Shown here in pieces: positions 15,014 to 24,285 of a DNA stretch of 45,766 bases. Each line of letters starts with the position of its first letter. The first letter of the stretch is position 1. The position numbers and the translations under genes were made by a program. The notes under the pieces were generated by a model. It made no database searches. It was not told the DNA's origin and was given only the letters and a program-made list of their open reading frames with translations. Origin of the DNA: Thiothrix sp. (GTDB lineage Bacteria; Pseudomonadota; Gammaproteobacteria; Thiotrichales; Thiotrichaceae); the NCBI GenBank assembly GCA_020442915.1, contig JAGRJD010000020.1:1-45766 (forward strand). The letters run 5' to 3'.

Positions 15014-17209
15014 CTAGCACTTCTCCAGCCGGGCAAAGGCCAGTACCAGCCATTTGCGTCCGGCTTGCTGAAAATTGACCTCGACCCGTGCATGGCTGCC
15101 GCTGCCTTCGGCATTGAGGATCACGCCTTCCCCGAATTTTTCATGCCGTACCGACTGACCGATATTGTAGCCGGATTCCGTCTGGGCAAAGGCATGAGGG
15201 GAGCGCTTCGGCGTGTTTCTGGAGCCGGAGGCGTGATGGCTGGTCTGCCAGGTCTGAACTTTGGGGCGGACCTCCTCCAGCAGTTCCGGTGGCAGTTCGC
15301 GCAGGAAGCGTGAAGGGGCATTGAAACGGGTCTGGCCGTGCAACTGACGCTGCTCGGCGTAACTGATGACCAGCAGCTGTTCGGCACGGGTAATGCCGAC
15401 GTAGCACAGACGGCGCTCTTCCTCCAGCCGTCCCGGTTCGTCTACGGACATCTGGTGGGGAAACAGGCCCTCTTCCAGACCGCACAGAAATACCAGCGGG
15501 AATTCCAGCCCCTTGGCCGAGTGCAGGGTCATCATCTGCACGCAATCCTCACCGGCTTCACCCTGTCCTTCACCCGCTTCCAGCGCAGCATGAGACAGGA
15601 AAGCCGACAGCTCATCCATGTCAGGCATTTCCTCGACCTGGACCTGCACATAGCTCCGGGCTGCACTGATCAGCTCATTGAGGTTGTCGACCCGGGCCTG
15701 ACCCTGTTCGCCTTTCTCTCTGGCCCGAAAGTGATCCTTGAGCCGGGACAGTGAGACCACGGCTTCCACCTGTTCAGCCAGCGGGATACCGTGAATGTCC
15801 TGGGCCATGCGTTCGATCAGCTGGATGAAGTGGCCAATGGCACTGGCTGCCCGTGGGGTGAACTCGCCGGAATCCACCGCTTCCCTCGCGACTTCCCACA
15901 GCGAGCGGTTTTCCGTGCGGGCAATCTGGCGCAGCAGGTCCACGGTGCGTTCACCGATCTGGCGCGGCGGATGGTTGACGATGCGCTCAAACGAGGCATC
16001 ATCTGCCGGGTTGATGGTCAGGCGCAGATAGGCCAGCGCATCCTTGATTTCAGCCCGTTCAAAAAAGCGCAGCCCGCCATAAACACGGTAGGGGATGCGG
16101 TTTTCATTGAATGTGCTTTCAAACACCCGTGACTGGGCATTGGAGCGATACAGCACTGCCACTGCGGAGCGCAGTCCGTCATCATCCACCCACTGACGGA
16201 TGCGCCCGGCGATGTAGCGTGCTTCATCAATTTCATTGTAGGCGGCGTAAACCAGAATCGGCTCCCCTTCCTGTCCATCGGTCCAGAGGTTTTTGCCCAG
16301 CCGGCCCCGGTTGTGGTCGATCAGGCTGTTGGCCGCCTTGAGGATGGTTTCGGTGGAGCGGTAGTTCTGCTCCAGGCGGATGGTTTCGCAATCGGGAAAG
16401 TGGCGGGTGAAATTGCGGATATTTTCGATTTTGGCCCCGCGCCAGCCATAGATGGACTGGTCGTCATCCCCGACGGCAAACACCGGAGTTCGGTCACCGG
16501 AAATCAGGCGCAGCCAGGCATACTGCAGGGCATTGGTATCCTGAAATTCATCGACCAGAATATGGCGGAAGCGGTTGCGGTAGTGTGCCTGCAGTTCCTT
16601 GTTGTCACGCAGCAGCTCCAGCGAGCGCAACAGCAGCTCGGCAAAGTCCACCACGCCATTGCGCTGGCAGGTTTCTTCATAAGCGCTGTAGACCCGGATC
16701 ATCTGGCGCAGGGCCGGATCACCCCGGTCATCCAGATGCTGCGGACGTGAGCCATCGTCCTTGCGCGCATTGATAAAGCCGACCAGCTGACGGGGTGGCC
16801 AGCGGTTTTCATCCATGTCCAGTGCTTTCATGATGCGCTTGACCATGCGCAGCTGATCTTCACTATCCAGAATCTGGAAGGTCTGGGGCAGGTTGGCTTC
16901 GCGCCAGTGCATGCGCAACAGCCGGTGTGCCAGTCCGTGAAAGGTGCCGACCCACAGGCCGCCAACCTGCATGTTGAGCAGCTCCTGAATCCGCCCGCGC
17001 ATTTCCGAGGCCGCCTTGTTGGTAAAGGTCACGGCCAGAATGCTCATGGGGGACAGGCCCTCGACTTCCACCAGCCAGGCGATACGATGTACCAGTACAC
17101 GGGTTTTACCACTGCCGGCCCCGGCCAGGACCAGTATGGGTCGGGTGGGTGCAGAAACGGCCATGCGCTGCTGCTGGTTGAGCTTGTCCAGAATCGGGGA
17201 TACGTCCAT
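15014..17209 (-). CDS. uvrD: DNA helicase II, UvrD
   Basis: This superfamily 1A 3'-5' helicase acts in nucleotide excision repair, methyl-directed mismatch repair and removal of recombinase filaments. The 731-residue product compares with 720 in E. coli. Motif I AGAGSGKT is at residues 29-36; motif Ia AVTFTNKAA, motif II ILVDEFQDTN, motif III VGDDDQSIYGWRG, motif IV LEQNYRS, motif V TLHSAKGLEFPLVF and motif VI YVGITRA follow in order, and a Tudor-like C-terminus ends it. The frame runs up to an ATG at 17251, but the ATG at 17209 starts MDVSPILD, matching the MDVS start of E. coli UvrD. Neither start has a strong ribosome site. No SOS box was recognised upstream. Confidence 0.96.
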   Translation of the reverse strand: MDVSPILDKLNQQQRMAVSAPTRPILVLAGAGSGKTRVLVHRIAWLVEVEGLSPMSILAVTFTNKAASEMRGRIQELLNMQVGGLWVGTFHGLAHRLLRMHWREANLPQTFQILDSEDQLRMVKRIMKALDMDENRWPPRQLVGFINARKDDGSRPQHLDDRGDPALRQMIRVYSAYEETCQRNGVVDFAELLLRSLELLRDNKELQAHYRNRFRHILVDEFQDTNALQYAWLRLISGDRTPVFAVGDDDQSIYGWRGAKIENIRNFTRHFPDCETIRLEQNYRSTETILKAANSLIDHNRGRLGKNLWTDGQEGEPILVYAAYNEIDEARYIAGRIRQWVDDDGLRSAVAVLYRSNAQSRVFESTFNENRIPYRVYGGLRFFERAEIKDALAYLRLTINPADDASFERIVNHPPRQIGERTVDLLRQIARTENRSLWEVAREAVDSGEFTPRAASAIGHFIQLIERMAQDIHGIPLAEQVEAVVSLSRLKDHFRAREKGEQGQARVDNLNELISAARSYVQVQVEEMPDMDELSAFLSHAALEAGEGQGEAGEDCVQMMTLHSAKGLEFPLVFLCGLEEGLFPHQMSVDEPGRLEEERRLCYVGITRAEQLLVISYAEQRQLHGQTRFNAPSRFLRELPPELLEEVRPKVQTWQTSHHASGSRNTPKRSPHAFAQTESGYNIGQSVRHEKFGEGVILNAEGSGSHARVEVNFQQAGRKWLVLAFARLEKC

Positions 17210-17322
17210 GGGTTCGGGTATTGTGTCAGTTTGAATGCCGACAGCAAACATAACACACTTGAGGGGGGCTGTGGCGGGTATCCGGGCGCTTTGCCGGATA
17301 CCCGGGGAACAGGGTGCAGAAC

Positions 17323-17649
17323 CTACCAGTGGGGGCGGTAGGGACGGTAGGGGCGATAGGGGCGATAGGGGCGATAGGGGCGATGGTAAGGCCGGTAGTT
17401 GCGATAACCGTAGCGAGGGCCATAGTAGCCATAGCTATTGCCGACAATGGCGCCAAAACCCATGGAAATGGAGGTACGGCCATGGTCGCTGGCGGAAATG
17501 GCAAGGCTGGTCGGTCCCGGAACAACCATCATGCTGCCGGCAATATCCCGCGGACTGGGGCCATAGCCGGGGGGCGCGCAACCCTGCAATACTGCTGCCG
17601 CCGCCAGCAGTCCGCTCAGGGTGATGAGGTTTCTGGTTTTCATTTTCAT
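17323..17649 (-). CDS. Small lipoprotein with an Arg-Pro-Tyr repeat tail
   Basis: The 108-residue product has a lipoprotein signal with the lipobox LQGC (Cys24). A short central part (SASDHGRTSISMGFG) is followed by a Gly/Tyr-rich stretch and about six Arg-Pro-Tyr triplets before a His-Trp end. I do not know its function. Similar small proteins with positively charged aromatic tails are common in proteobacterial envelopes. The frame extends to ATG 17667, but the ATG at 17649 has a GGAG site 8 bases ahead and starts the charged N-region of the signal. It is a separate unit upstream of uvrD on the same strand. Confidence 0.75.
   Translation of the reverse strand: MKMKTRNLITLSGLLAAAAVLQGCAPPGYGPSPRDIAGSMMVVPGPTSLAISASDHGRTSISMGFGAIVGNSYGYYGPRYGYRNYRPYHRPYRPYRPYRPYRPYRPHW
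17337..17381. repeat. Five tandem 9-bp units encoding Arg-Pro-Tyr
   Basis: Units GGTAGGGAC, GGTAGGGGC and three copies of GATAGGGGC stand head to tail within the lipoprotein gene. Because 9 is a multiple of 3, slippage would change tail length without breaking the frame. Confidence 0.85.
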
Positions 17650-17854
17650 GCTGAGGTCTCCACGCACAGTTCAGGTACTTCAAGACATCTGCTTAGACCC
17701 GTCACAGTCAGTTCCGGTTCAGTGTTTTCATCCGGATGGGTAATCCATGCACTTTACCGGTGATTCAGGGGGGTTGGTCCCGGCCCTGCTGTCCGGCAGG
17801 GACGGGTAACGGCATGCTGATGGCTTCTGCCGTTGATTTCCGGAGTGTGTTCCC

Positions 17855-18259
17855 ATGAAAACCATGCACTGGTTGGCTTCCCTGCTGCTATTTTGCCTTG
17901 GTCTGGTACTGACCGGCGATTCAATTGCCGCCGAACCCCTGCAGATTACGCTGACTCAGGCGCTGGATCAGGATTGTGATGGTGTGGCCGAGGGTGCTGC
18001 TACCACCATGATTGCACCGGGTGCCTGCCTGTCCTACCGGATTATGCTTGAAAACCACAGCGGGCGGTTGCTGAAAAACCTGAATCTGAGCGCCCTGATT
18101 CCGCAGCATACCCGCCTGCGGCAGGTGCCGGCATGGCTTGATCATGCACCGGTACAGGTGCTGACACAGGATGAGCATGGCCTGCTGATCCGCCTGGATT
18201 CACTGGCACCGGGGGCGACAAACCGGCGGGTACTGGTCTATGGGGTCAGGGTATTGTAA
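17855..18259 (+). CDS. Secreted single-domain protein, DUF11-like
   Basis: The 134-residue product begins with a clear Sec signal (about residues 1-26, ending SIAA). The rest looks like one beta-sandwich of the DUF11/conserved-repeat type: a TLTQALDQDCDG opening, then SYRIMLENHSGRLLKNLNLSALIP, a common pattern in which a term for a shared rise in repeats precedes a non-conserved close. A similar DUF11 module lies in the giant adhesin at the left of the window. Ribosome site CGGAG about 9 bases before the ATG. Function unknown; a structural or surface-binding role is plausible but not shown. It stands alone between the divergent lipoprotein gene and the transporter. Confidence 0.75.
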   Translation: MKTMHWLASLLLFCLGLVLTGDSIAAEPLQITLTQALDQDCDGVAEGAATTMIAPGACLSYRIMLENHSGRLLKNLNLSALIPQHTRLRQVPAWLDHAPVQVLTQDEHGLLIRLDSLAPGATNRRVLVYGVRVL

Positions 18260-18355
18260 AACGAAGCCATGATGCGGGTATTTTGAGCGGTTGCAGGACT
18301 TCCCCTGAGTCTGCCATCCGGCATACCATGCAGGTTTTGTCCGGGGACAGGTGCA

Positions 18356-19201
18356 ATGGGATTGCTGTGGTGGATGACAGGTGCGTTGGCTTCGTTCTGC
18401 CTGATGGCGATTGGCGGGCGTGAACTCAGCAGCGCCGTGGATACGTTCCAGATCCTGTTTGTGCGCAGTGCGATCGGATTGCTGGTGGTCATGACGATCA
18501 TTCTGTCCCTGCGCCAGTACCAGCTGTTCCAGACCCGGCGTATCCGGCTGCATCTGGTACGCAACCTGTTTCATCTGGGCGGGCAGTATGGCTGGTTTCT
18601 GGGCATCGGGTTGATGCCACTGGTTCAGGTGTTTGCAATTGAGTTCACCGTTCCATTCTGGACTGCGATTATTGCCGCCCTGTTCCTGCACGAGCCCCTG
18701 AGCTGGCGCAGGTCACTGGCCATTCTGCTGGGGTTGACGGGGGTTGCCATCATTGTCAGGCCCGGTGCCGATATTCTGCAGAGCGCCTCCCTGATTGTGC
18801 TGCTGGCGGCCATCGGCTATGCCATCTGCCACTCGGCCACCAAGGCACTGGCCCGGACAGACAAACCCCTGACCATCCTGTTCTACATGTGCATCATCCA
18901 GCTGCCGCTGGCCCTGGTGCTGGCTTTACCTGAATGGCGGCCCATTCAGGGCTGGAGCTGGTTCTGGCTGGTGATTGTGGGCCTCTCGGCCCTGTCAGCC
19001 CATTACTGTCTGACCCGTGCCATGCAGGAGGCAGAGGTCGGGATTGTGGTCACGCTGGATTTTCTGCGTCTGCCCCTGATCGGTCTGGTGGGGGTCATGC
19101 TGTATGGTGAATCGCTGGAGTGGTCGCTGCTGATCGGGGGATTACTGATGCTGGCCGGGAACTGGCTGAATATATCCCGGCCCGCACCGATCAGAGACTG
19201 A
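18356..19201 (+). CDS. EamA/DMT-family membrane transporter
   Basis: The 281-residue product has about ten hydrophobic helices in two repeated halves, the layout of drug/metabolite transporter (EamA) permeases that export or import small metabolites across the inner membrane. The family-typical region FAIEFTVPFWTAIIAALFLHEPLSWRR lies near residues 95-120, ending the first half. The second half repeats the pattern (LTRAMQEAEVGIVVTLDFLRLP). The substrate cannot be told from sequence. ATG with a GGGACAGG-like site upstream. The following lipoprotein gene begins 22 bases later and probably shares the transcript. Confidence 0.88.
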   Translation: MGLLWWMTGALASFCLMAIGGRELSSAVDTFQILFVRSAIGLLVVMTIILSLRQYQLFQTRRIRLHLVRNLFHLGGQYGWFLGIGLMPLVQVFAIEFTVPFWTAIIAALFLHEPLSWRRSLAILLGLTGVAIIVRPGADILQSASLIVLLAAIGYAICHSATKALARTDKPLTILFYMCIIQLPLALVLALPEWRPIQGWSWFWLVIVGLSALSAHYCLTRAMQEAEVGIVVTLDFLRLPLIGLVGVMLYGESLEWSLLIGGLLMLAGNWLNISRPAPIRD

Positions 19202-19223
19202 TGAATTAACGGGAAAAAATTAG

Positions 19224-20165
19224 ATGATAAAAAAATACCTGCCGGGTTATGTATTGGCATTGGCCGGTCTGGGGGCCTGCAGTCTGCCTGTCAGTAGCAC
19301 TGGAAATTCGGCGCTGCAGGTGCTGGATTATCACGTGATTCCACGCACGGCCTTCAATGGCATCACAATAACCGAACTGTCCGGGCTGGCCTGGGATGAG
19401 GATGAGCAGCTGCTGTACGGGCTTTCCGACCGGGGTCGGATCTACCATTTTCGGCTTCGGATTGAGGATGAGCTGATCCGGGATGTCACACCGGTCTATG
19501 CAGCCCATCTGGCTGACCGCAAGGGCCGGTTGCTGTCCGGGCGGGAAAGTGATTCCGAGGGTCTGCTGGCCCTGAATGCCAATAATGGCAGAAAAGGTGA
19601 TACCCAGCTGGTCATGGCTTTTGAGCGCCGGCCGCATCTGGCCCGTTTTACACCGCAGGGGCGGGAGGTGGCTGAAATTCCGGTACCGGAGCCATTACAG
19701 GCTATCAATCATTATCGCAATGACAATAATGCCCTGGAGTCTGTGGCCTGGCATCCGGAATACGGTTTCATCACCGCACCGGAGGAGCCGCTGATCGGGC
19801 AGCCCAGAAACCTCCATACACTCTATGCCCTGAAAAAACGCTGGTCGTTCATGGCCTACCCGGCCCCCAACAGTTCCATCACGGCACTGGAATTCATGCC
19901 GGGTACCCGGAGCCTGATTGTGCTGGAGCGGGCCTGGTCGGGTTTTCCCAATCCCATGGTCAACAGCCTCCGGCGGGTGCATCTGGATCGTTGCAGCGAG
20001 GCAGGGACCTGCCCGGTCGAGAACCTGCAGGTATTTTCCAGCAGTTTTTCCATTGACAATTTTGAGGGACTGACCCATATCAGGGATAATCTGTATCTCA
20101 TGGTCAGCGATGATGGTGAAAATGACCTGTTGCGGACCTTGCTGACCCTGTTCAAGATCAAGTGA
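19224..20165 (+). CDS. Lipoprotein, esterase-like activity of phytase family
   Basis: The 313-residue product has a lipoprotein signal with lipobox LGAC (Cys19). The body fits the 'esterase-like activity of phytase' domain, a beta-propeller: ITELSGLAWD, LYGLSDRG-IYHF, DSEGLLAL, NNALESVAWHPEYGF, and near the end DNFEGLTHI followed by LYLMVSDDGEN. Characterised members are few, so phosphatase or esterase activity is only a family label. It sits between a transporter and a periplasmic protease gene; its stop overlaps a possible GTG start of the protease, so translation may be coupled. Weak ribosome site. Confidence 0.8.
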   Translation: MIKKYLPGYVLALAGLGACSLPVSSTGNSALQVLDYHVIPRTAFNGITITELSGLAWDEDEQLLYGLSDRGRIYHFRLRIEDELIRDVTPVYAAHLADRKGRLLSGRESDSEGLLALNANNGRKGDTQLVMAFERRPHLARFTPQGREVAEIPVPEPLQAINHYRNDNNALESVAWHPEYGFITAPEEPLIGQPRNLHTLYALKKRWSFMAYPAPNSSITALEFMPGTRSLIVLERAWSGFPNPMVNSLRRVHLDRCSEAGTCPVENLQVFSSSFSIDNFEGLTHIRDNLYLMVSDDGENDLLRTLLTLFKIK

Positions 20166-20170
20166 GTGTC

Positions 20171-21286
20171 ATGAACCGTCAAATGCTGAAAAACCTGAGC
20201 CTGATCCTGCTGGGAGCCCTGTCCTTCTGGCTGCTGTCGCTGTTGTCGGGCGGACACCGGGCCGATGGCCGGGGCGCTGAACCGGCGCTGGTCACGGCAG
20301 CAGATCAGCTGGGCGGTGATGAAACCCGTACCATTCAGGTCTTTGAGCGCACCAGTGCCTCTGTGGTCTATATCACTACCACTGAACGGGTCGTGGACTT
20401 CTGGACCCGCAATATCAGCGAGCGCCCCAGCGGTACCGGGACCGGCTTCATCTGGGATGATCAGGGGCATATCGTCACCAATTACCATGTTGTAGCCGGT
20501 TACCGCACCGCCAAGGTGCGCCTGTCCGACCAGCGCATACTGGAGGCGGATGTTGTCGGTGTCAGCCCTGAACATGATCTGGCTGTGATCCGCCTGCGCA
20601 AGCGTGACAAGCTGCCGCCTCCGGTTGCTGTCGGGAGCAGTGATGACCTGCGGGTTGGGCAAAGCGTACTGGCAATCGGCAATCCGTTCGGACTGGACCA
20701 CACCCTGACGGTGGGAGTAGTGTCCGCTTTGGGGCGCAGTATTGATACCGATGATGGTGCCATGGAAGACCTGATCCAGACCGATGCTGCCATTAATCCG
20801 GGTAACTCTGGCGGGCCGCTGCTGGACAGTTCCGGGCGTGTGATCGGGGTCAATGTGGCGATTTTCAGCCCCTCCGGTGCATCTGTCGGGATCGGATTTG
20901 CCATTCCGGTGGCTACGGTCAACCGGGTGATCCCCAGTCTGGTGCAGCATGGGCGCTATGCTCGCCTGCTGCTGGGAATCACCATGAATGACGAGGTGAG
21001 CAGCCGCATCAACCAGGGGCTGAATGCACAGGGCGTGCTGGTGCTGAAAGTGGCGCCCGGTTCTCCGGCTGAACGTGCCGGCATCCAGGGCACGGAAGTG
21101 ACCCGTGATGACCAGCTGATTCTCGGGGACATCATCCAGTCCATCAACAACCTTCCGGTCAGCAGGTCCAGTGACCTTGGCAGTGTACTGGAGCGCTTCC
21201 AGCTCAATGATGTGGTCAGGGTGCAGCTGTTGCGCAATGGGACGCAGCCACTGACACTGGATGTCCGGCTGAGTCTGCAGCGTTGA
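20171..21286 (+). CDS. Membrane-anchored HtrA/DegS-type serine protease
   Basis: The 371-residue product has an N-terminal hydrophobic segment (about residues 8-27) that can anchor it in the inner membrane with the protease in the periplasm. The trypsin-like triad is visible: His106 in TNYHVV, Asp136 in EHDLAV and Ser213 in GNSGGPL. One PDZ domain follows (about 270-365, with PGSPAERAG and GDIIQSINN). One PDZ and a membrane anchor resemble DegS, which starts the sigmaE cascade by cutting RseA, but sigmaE genes are not here and the N-terminal part differs, so no symbol is given. ATG 20171 is preferred over GTG 20162, which overlaps the upstream stop. Only 31 bases separate it from convergent rlmJ. 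Confidence 0.9.
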   Translation: MNRQMLKNLSLILLGALSFWLLSLLSGGHRADGRGAEPALVTAADQLGGDETRTIQVFERTSASVVYITTTERVVDFWTRNISERPSGTGTGFIWDDQGHIVTNYHVVAGYRTAKVRLSDQRILEADVVGVSPEHDLAVIRLRKRDKLPPPVAVGSSDDLRVGQSVLAIGNPFGLDHTLTVGVVSALGRSIDTDDGAMEDLIQTDAAINPGNSGGPLLDSSGRVIGVNVAIFSPSGASVGIGFAIPVATVNRVIPSLVQHGRYARLLLGITMNDEVSSRINQGLNAQGVLVLKVAPGSPAERAGIQGTEVTRDDQLILGDIIQSINNLPVSRSSDLGSVLERFQLNDVVRVQLLRNGTQPLTLDVRLSLQR

Positions 21287-21317
21287 CTGGCGGATTTGTT
21301 GGTGTGACGGGCCTGAT

Positions 21318-22172
21318 TCAGGCGGCACTGCTCTCCGCGGTCAGCTGTTCACAGCGGAAATGGCCGTTCCCATTCTGCCCCAGCTGTTGCGCAAGCCAGG
21401 GCAGTACAGATTCCATTTCCGCCTTGAGGGTATAGGGCGGGTTGATGACAATCATGCCACTGGCTGTCATGCCGGGTGCGTTTTCATCCCGGCTGAAACC
21501 GAGTTCAAACTGCTGGATAGCGGGAATGCCGCTGTTGCGCAGTTTTTTTTCCATGCGCCGGATACGCTCCCGCTCCACGACCGGATACCACAAGGCGTAG
21601 ACACCACTGGCAAAGCGGCGTACCGCTTTGTCAAGCACGTCGGTCACGGTGTCGTAATCACGTTTGACCTCATAGGATGGATCCATCAGCATGAAGCCTC
21701 GTCGCTGAATGGGAGGCAGGAGGCCCAGTCCACCCTGAAAACCATCACCTGCCTGTACCTGGACCCGACGGTCGGTGGCAAACAACTGTTGCAGGCGGGG
21801 GGCATCCGTTGCGTGCAACTCATGCAGAAACAGGCGGTCATGCGGGCGTAACAGCTGTGCGGCAATCCAGGGCGAACCGGGATAACGCAGCAGTTCCTGT
21901 TCCGGATTCAGAACCCGGATCAGCGCCCGGTATTCCTGCAGCAGGGGGGGCAGCTCCGTTTGTTCCCACAAGCGGCCGATGCCCTGCCGGTATTCTCCGG
22001 TTTTGCGTGCCTGCATGCCATCAAGCCGGTAAGCACCGGCCCCGGCATGGGTATCGATGTAGCACAAGGGTTTGTCCTTGCGGGTCAGGTAGGTCAGGCA
22101 GCGTTGCAGGACCAGATGTTTCAGCACATCGGCAGGATTGCCGGCATGAAAGGCGTGACGGTAGCTGAGCAT
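21318..22172 (-). CDS. rlmJ: 23S rRNA (adenine-2030-N6)-methyltransferase RlmJ
   Basis: RlmJ methylates A2030 of 23S rRNA using S-adenosylmethionine. The 284 residues match the family length (280 in E. coli). It starts with the diagnostic MLSYRHAFHAGNPADVLKH; the SAM-binding region YIDTHAGAGAY and the catalytic motif follow. The latter reads DPSYE rather than the more usual DPPYE, a conservative change that still keeps Asp and Tyr. The C-terminal INPPYTL block is present. The next gene downstream on the template, the TPR protein, lies 20 bases upstream of this start on the same strand, so the two are probably cotranscribed. Confidence 0.94.
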   Translation of the reverse strand: MLSYRHAFHAGNPADVLKHLVLQRCLTYLTRKDKPLCYIDTHAGAGAYRLDGMQARKTGEYRQGIGRLWEQTELPPLLQEYRALIRVLNPEQELLRYPGSPWIAAQLLRPHDRLFLHELHATDAPRLQQLFATDRRVQVQAGDGFQGGLGLLPPIQRRGFMLMDPSYEVKRDYDTVTDVLDKAVRRFASGVYALWYPVVERERIRRMEKKLRNSGIPAIQQFELGFSRDENAPGMTASGMIVINPPYTLKAEMESVLPWLAQQLGQNGNGHFRCEQLTAESSAA

Positions 22173-22192
22173 GTTTGATGGATTGTTCCGGT

Positions 22193-22954
22193 TTACGAAG
22201 TGCTGCCTGTTTCAGGGTGTTTCAGGTGCTGTTCGGCCTGTTTCAGCCAGGGTTTTTCCTTGCGCCGGTAGTAACCGGGAGCCCGTCTGCTGCGCAGCAA
22301 CATTTCACGCCAGACTTCCTCTGCCTTGCTGCGCTGTCCCAGTTCGACCAGCAGGTCGGCATAACGGGCCCGCCCTTCCTCCCCCGGATAGGCGGTGGCC
22401 AGTGATTCGTATTCTTCCAGCGCCTCCTGCTTGTGTCCCAGGGCTTCCAGTGATCGGGCATAAATCAGGTGTCCATCCGGCGAGCGGAAGTTGGGATTGG
22501 CTGCAATCAGTTCGTCCAGGGTATCCACGCTGGCTTGATATTGACCGGCTCCGAACTGGGCCTGAGCCAGCTTGAGCAGGATATAGGGCTCGTCCCGGTT
22601 GGCCGGGTTCAGGGCCTGCTGGATCAGCTCGATCGCCTCGACATGAAGCCCGGCCTCCATGCACTCGTCCGCAAGCTTGAGGCGGTTTTCCAGTGTGTCG
22701 GCCAGTTCCAGCTCTTCCCGACGCTGACGCAGTTCACGTTGTGGGTCCACGGCTTTCAGGAGCTGGTTGCCAGCCCGGCGCACCCGCAGGTCACCCCGCA
22801 GGTCAGGCAGTATCTGGGTGACAAAGTAGAGCAGGCAGCCCAGTCCGGGGATGAACATGATGATGAAAATCCAGTAGGTCTCCCGCCCGGTTCTGATCAC
22901 ATGATAGGCGAAAGCCAACTGAATGATGAATAACAATCCCCCCATGAATGGCAT
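22193..22954 (-). CDS. Inner-membrane tetratricopeptide-repeat protein
   Basis: The 253-residue product has two N-terminal hydrophobic helices (about residues 1-20 and 25-48; the second, IMFIPGLGCLLYFV, is like the PLDc_N-type membrane domain), then a charged linker and about four TPR units between residues 90 and 220 (EAIELIQQAL, QYQASVDTLDELIAANP, HKQEALEEYESLATAYP, RSKAEEVWREML). TPRs bind other proteins; the partner is unknown. ATG 22954 has an AGGGAG site 8 bases ahead and is preferred over TTG 22960. It precedes rlmJ by 20 bases. Confidence 0.82.
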   Translation of the reverse strand: MPFMGGLLFIIQLAFAYHVIRTGRETYWIFIIMFIPGLGCLLYFVTQILPDLRGDLRVRRAGNQLLKAVDPQRELRQRREELELADTLENRLKLADECMEAGLHVEAIELIQQALNPANRDEPYILLKLAQAQFGAGQYQASVDTLDELIAANPNFRSPDGHLIYARSLEALGHKQEALEEYESLATAYPGEEGRARYADLLVELGQRSKAEEVWREMLLRSRRAPGYYRRKEKPWLKQAEQHLKHPETGSTS

Positions 22955-23097
22955 GCACAATGCTCCCTTGTGTTGATTGGGCCAAACCCGGCAGTTTAGC
23001 AGTTTCCGGGGTTGTCCTTAAAAAAACATGGCCATATCCCGCCCTTTGTTGTGCATGACGGAGGGGGGAGCCGTTTGTGGCCCCCGGAATCATGGCC

Positions 23098-24090
23098 TCA
23101 TGGCAGCAGCAGGGTGGTTCCGGTGGTTTTCCGTCCCTCCAGGTCGCGGTGCGCCTGCTGCACTTCGGTCAGGGCATAGCGTTGATGTATGGGGATGCTG
23201 ACCTTGCCGCTGGCCACGATGTCAAACAGGTCTGCGGTATTGGCCTGCAGCTCGGCGTCAGCCGCCACATAGGTCATCAGGGTTGGGCGGGTGAGGTAGA
23301 GTGAGCCCTTGGCCGACAGCACACCGGGATCGAAATTCCGGATCGGGCCGGATGCATTGCCGAAGGAGACCAGCAGGCCACGTGGTTGCAGACTGTCCAG
23401 CGAACCGGCCAGGGTTGCCTGCCCCACGCCGTCGTAAACAACCGGCACCCCCTTGCCATCGGTCAGTTCCCGTACCCGTCCGGCCACATCCTCGTTCCGG
23501 TAGTTGATCACATGGGTACAGCCATGGGCACGGGCGATGTCGGCCTTTTCTTCCGAACCCACCGTGCCGATCACGGTAACACCCAGGGCGTTGGCCCACT
23601 GGCAGAAAATCAGGCCCACCCCTCCGGCTGCCGCCTGATACAGCACGGTTTCCCCGGCCTTGACCGGGTAGGTCTGTTTCAGCAGGTAACGCACAGTCAT
23701 GCCCTTGAGCATCATGGCCGCAGCGGTTTCATCACTGATGCGCTCGGGCAGTTTGCTGACCCGGCTGGCCGGGATATTGCGCAGGCTGGCATAAGCCCCG
23801 ATGGGGCCGGCCCCGTAGGCAATCCGGTCCCCCGGTTTCAGGTGGGTGACATGGCTGCCGGTGGCAGTGACAGTACCGGCAGCCTCCAGCCCGAGGCCAC
23901 TGGGCAGCGGTACGGGATAAAGCCCGCTGCGATGATAGGTGTCAATGAAATTGAGGCCGATGGCGCTGTGTTGCACCTGAACTTCATTGGCCGCCGGGTC
24001 CGGAATGGACAGCTGCTCCAGCTGCATGACTTCCGGCCCGCCGGGGGCATGGATTCTGACAACCTGTGCATGTTGTGCATGCTGACTCAT
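23098..24090 (-). CDS. NADPH:quinone oxidoreductase (zeta-crystallin-like)
   Basis: The 330-residue product is a medium-chain dehydrogenase/reductase without zinc ligands, like E. coli Qor, which reduces quinones with NADPH. Family marks are the NFIDTYHRSGLYP block near residues 45-60, LGLEAAGTV, the nucleotide-binding AAAGGVGLI (about 150-160), SEEKADIARAHGC and NYRNED. The frame extends upstream to 24147, but ATG 24090 has a GGAG site 8 bases ahead and gives the family length of about 325-330. A 195-base divergent promoter region separates it from the metalloprotease gene. Confidence 0.93.
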   Translation of the reverse strand: MSQHAQHAQVVRIHAPGGPEVMQLEQLSIPDPAANEVQVQHSAIGLNFIDTYHRSGLYPVPLPSGLGLEAAGTVTATGSHVTHLKPGDRIAYGAGPIGAYASLRNIPASRVSKLPERISDETAAAMMLKGMTVRYLLKQTYPVKAGETVLYQAAAGGVGLIFCQWANALGVTVIGTVGSEEKADIARAHGCTHVINYRNEDVAGRVRELTDGKGVPVVYDGVGQATLAGSLDSLQPRGLLVSFGNASGPIRNFDPGVLSAKGSLYLTRPTLMTYVAADAELQANTADLFDIVASGKVSIPIHQRYALTEVQQAHRDLEGRKTTGTTLLLP

Positions 24091-24285
24091 GGAAAGATCT
24101 CCGTAGGTGGTTGCGGGTTTGTGGGAATTCCATGGCACTGTAGGCACAGCTTCCTGTCTGCGTCAAACGTTTCCACCGTTTCCACATGCCCTGTGTGCGG
24201 TCAGAGCCGGTGCTTGCCTCAAACCCGGCCCTGGGTGATGATGCCTCTTTTTTTGAATCAGGAATTAACCCTGAGGAGATGCCTG

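Noticed and set aside
19856..21328. 490-residue minus-strand frame
   Set aside because: Antisense shadow of the HtrA-type protease and the phytase-like gene, both with clear motifs.
21318..22172. DPSYE in place of DPPYE in RlmJ as a sign of inactivation
   Set aside because: This change is conservative and I believe it occurs in active-looking homologues; the rest of the protein is intact.
23386..24285. 300-residue N-terminal extension of the metalloprotease
   Set aside because: It is antisense to the quinone oxidoreductase gene; the real start at 24286 has a ribosome site and a signal peptide.
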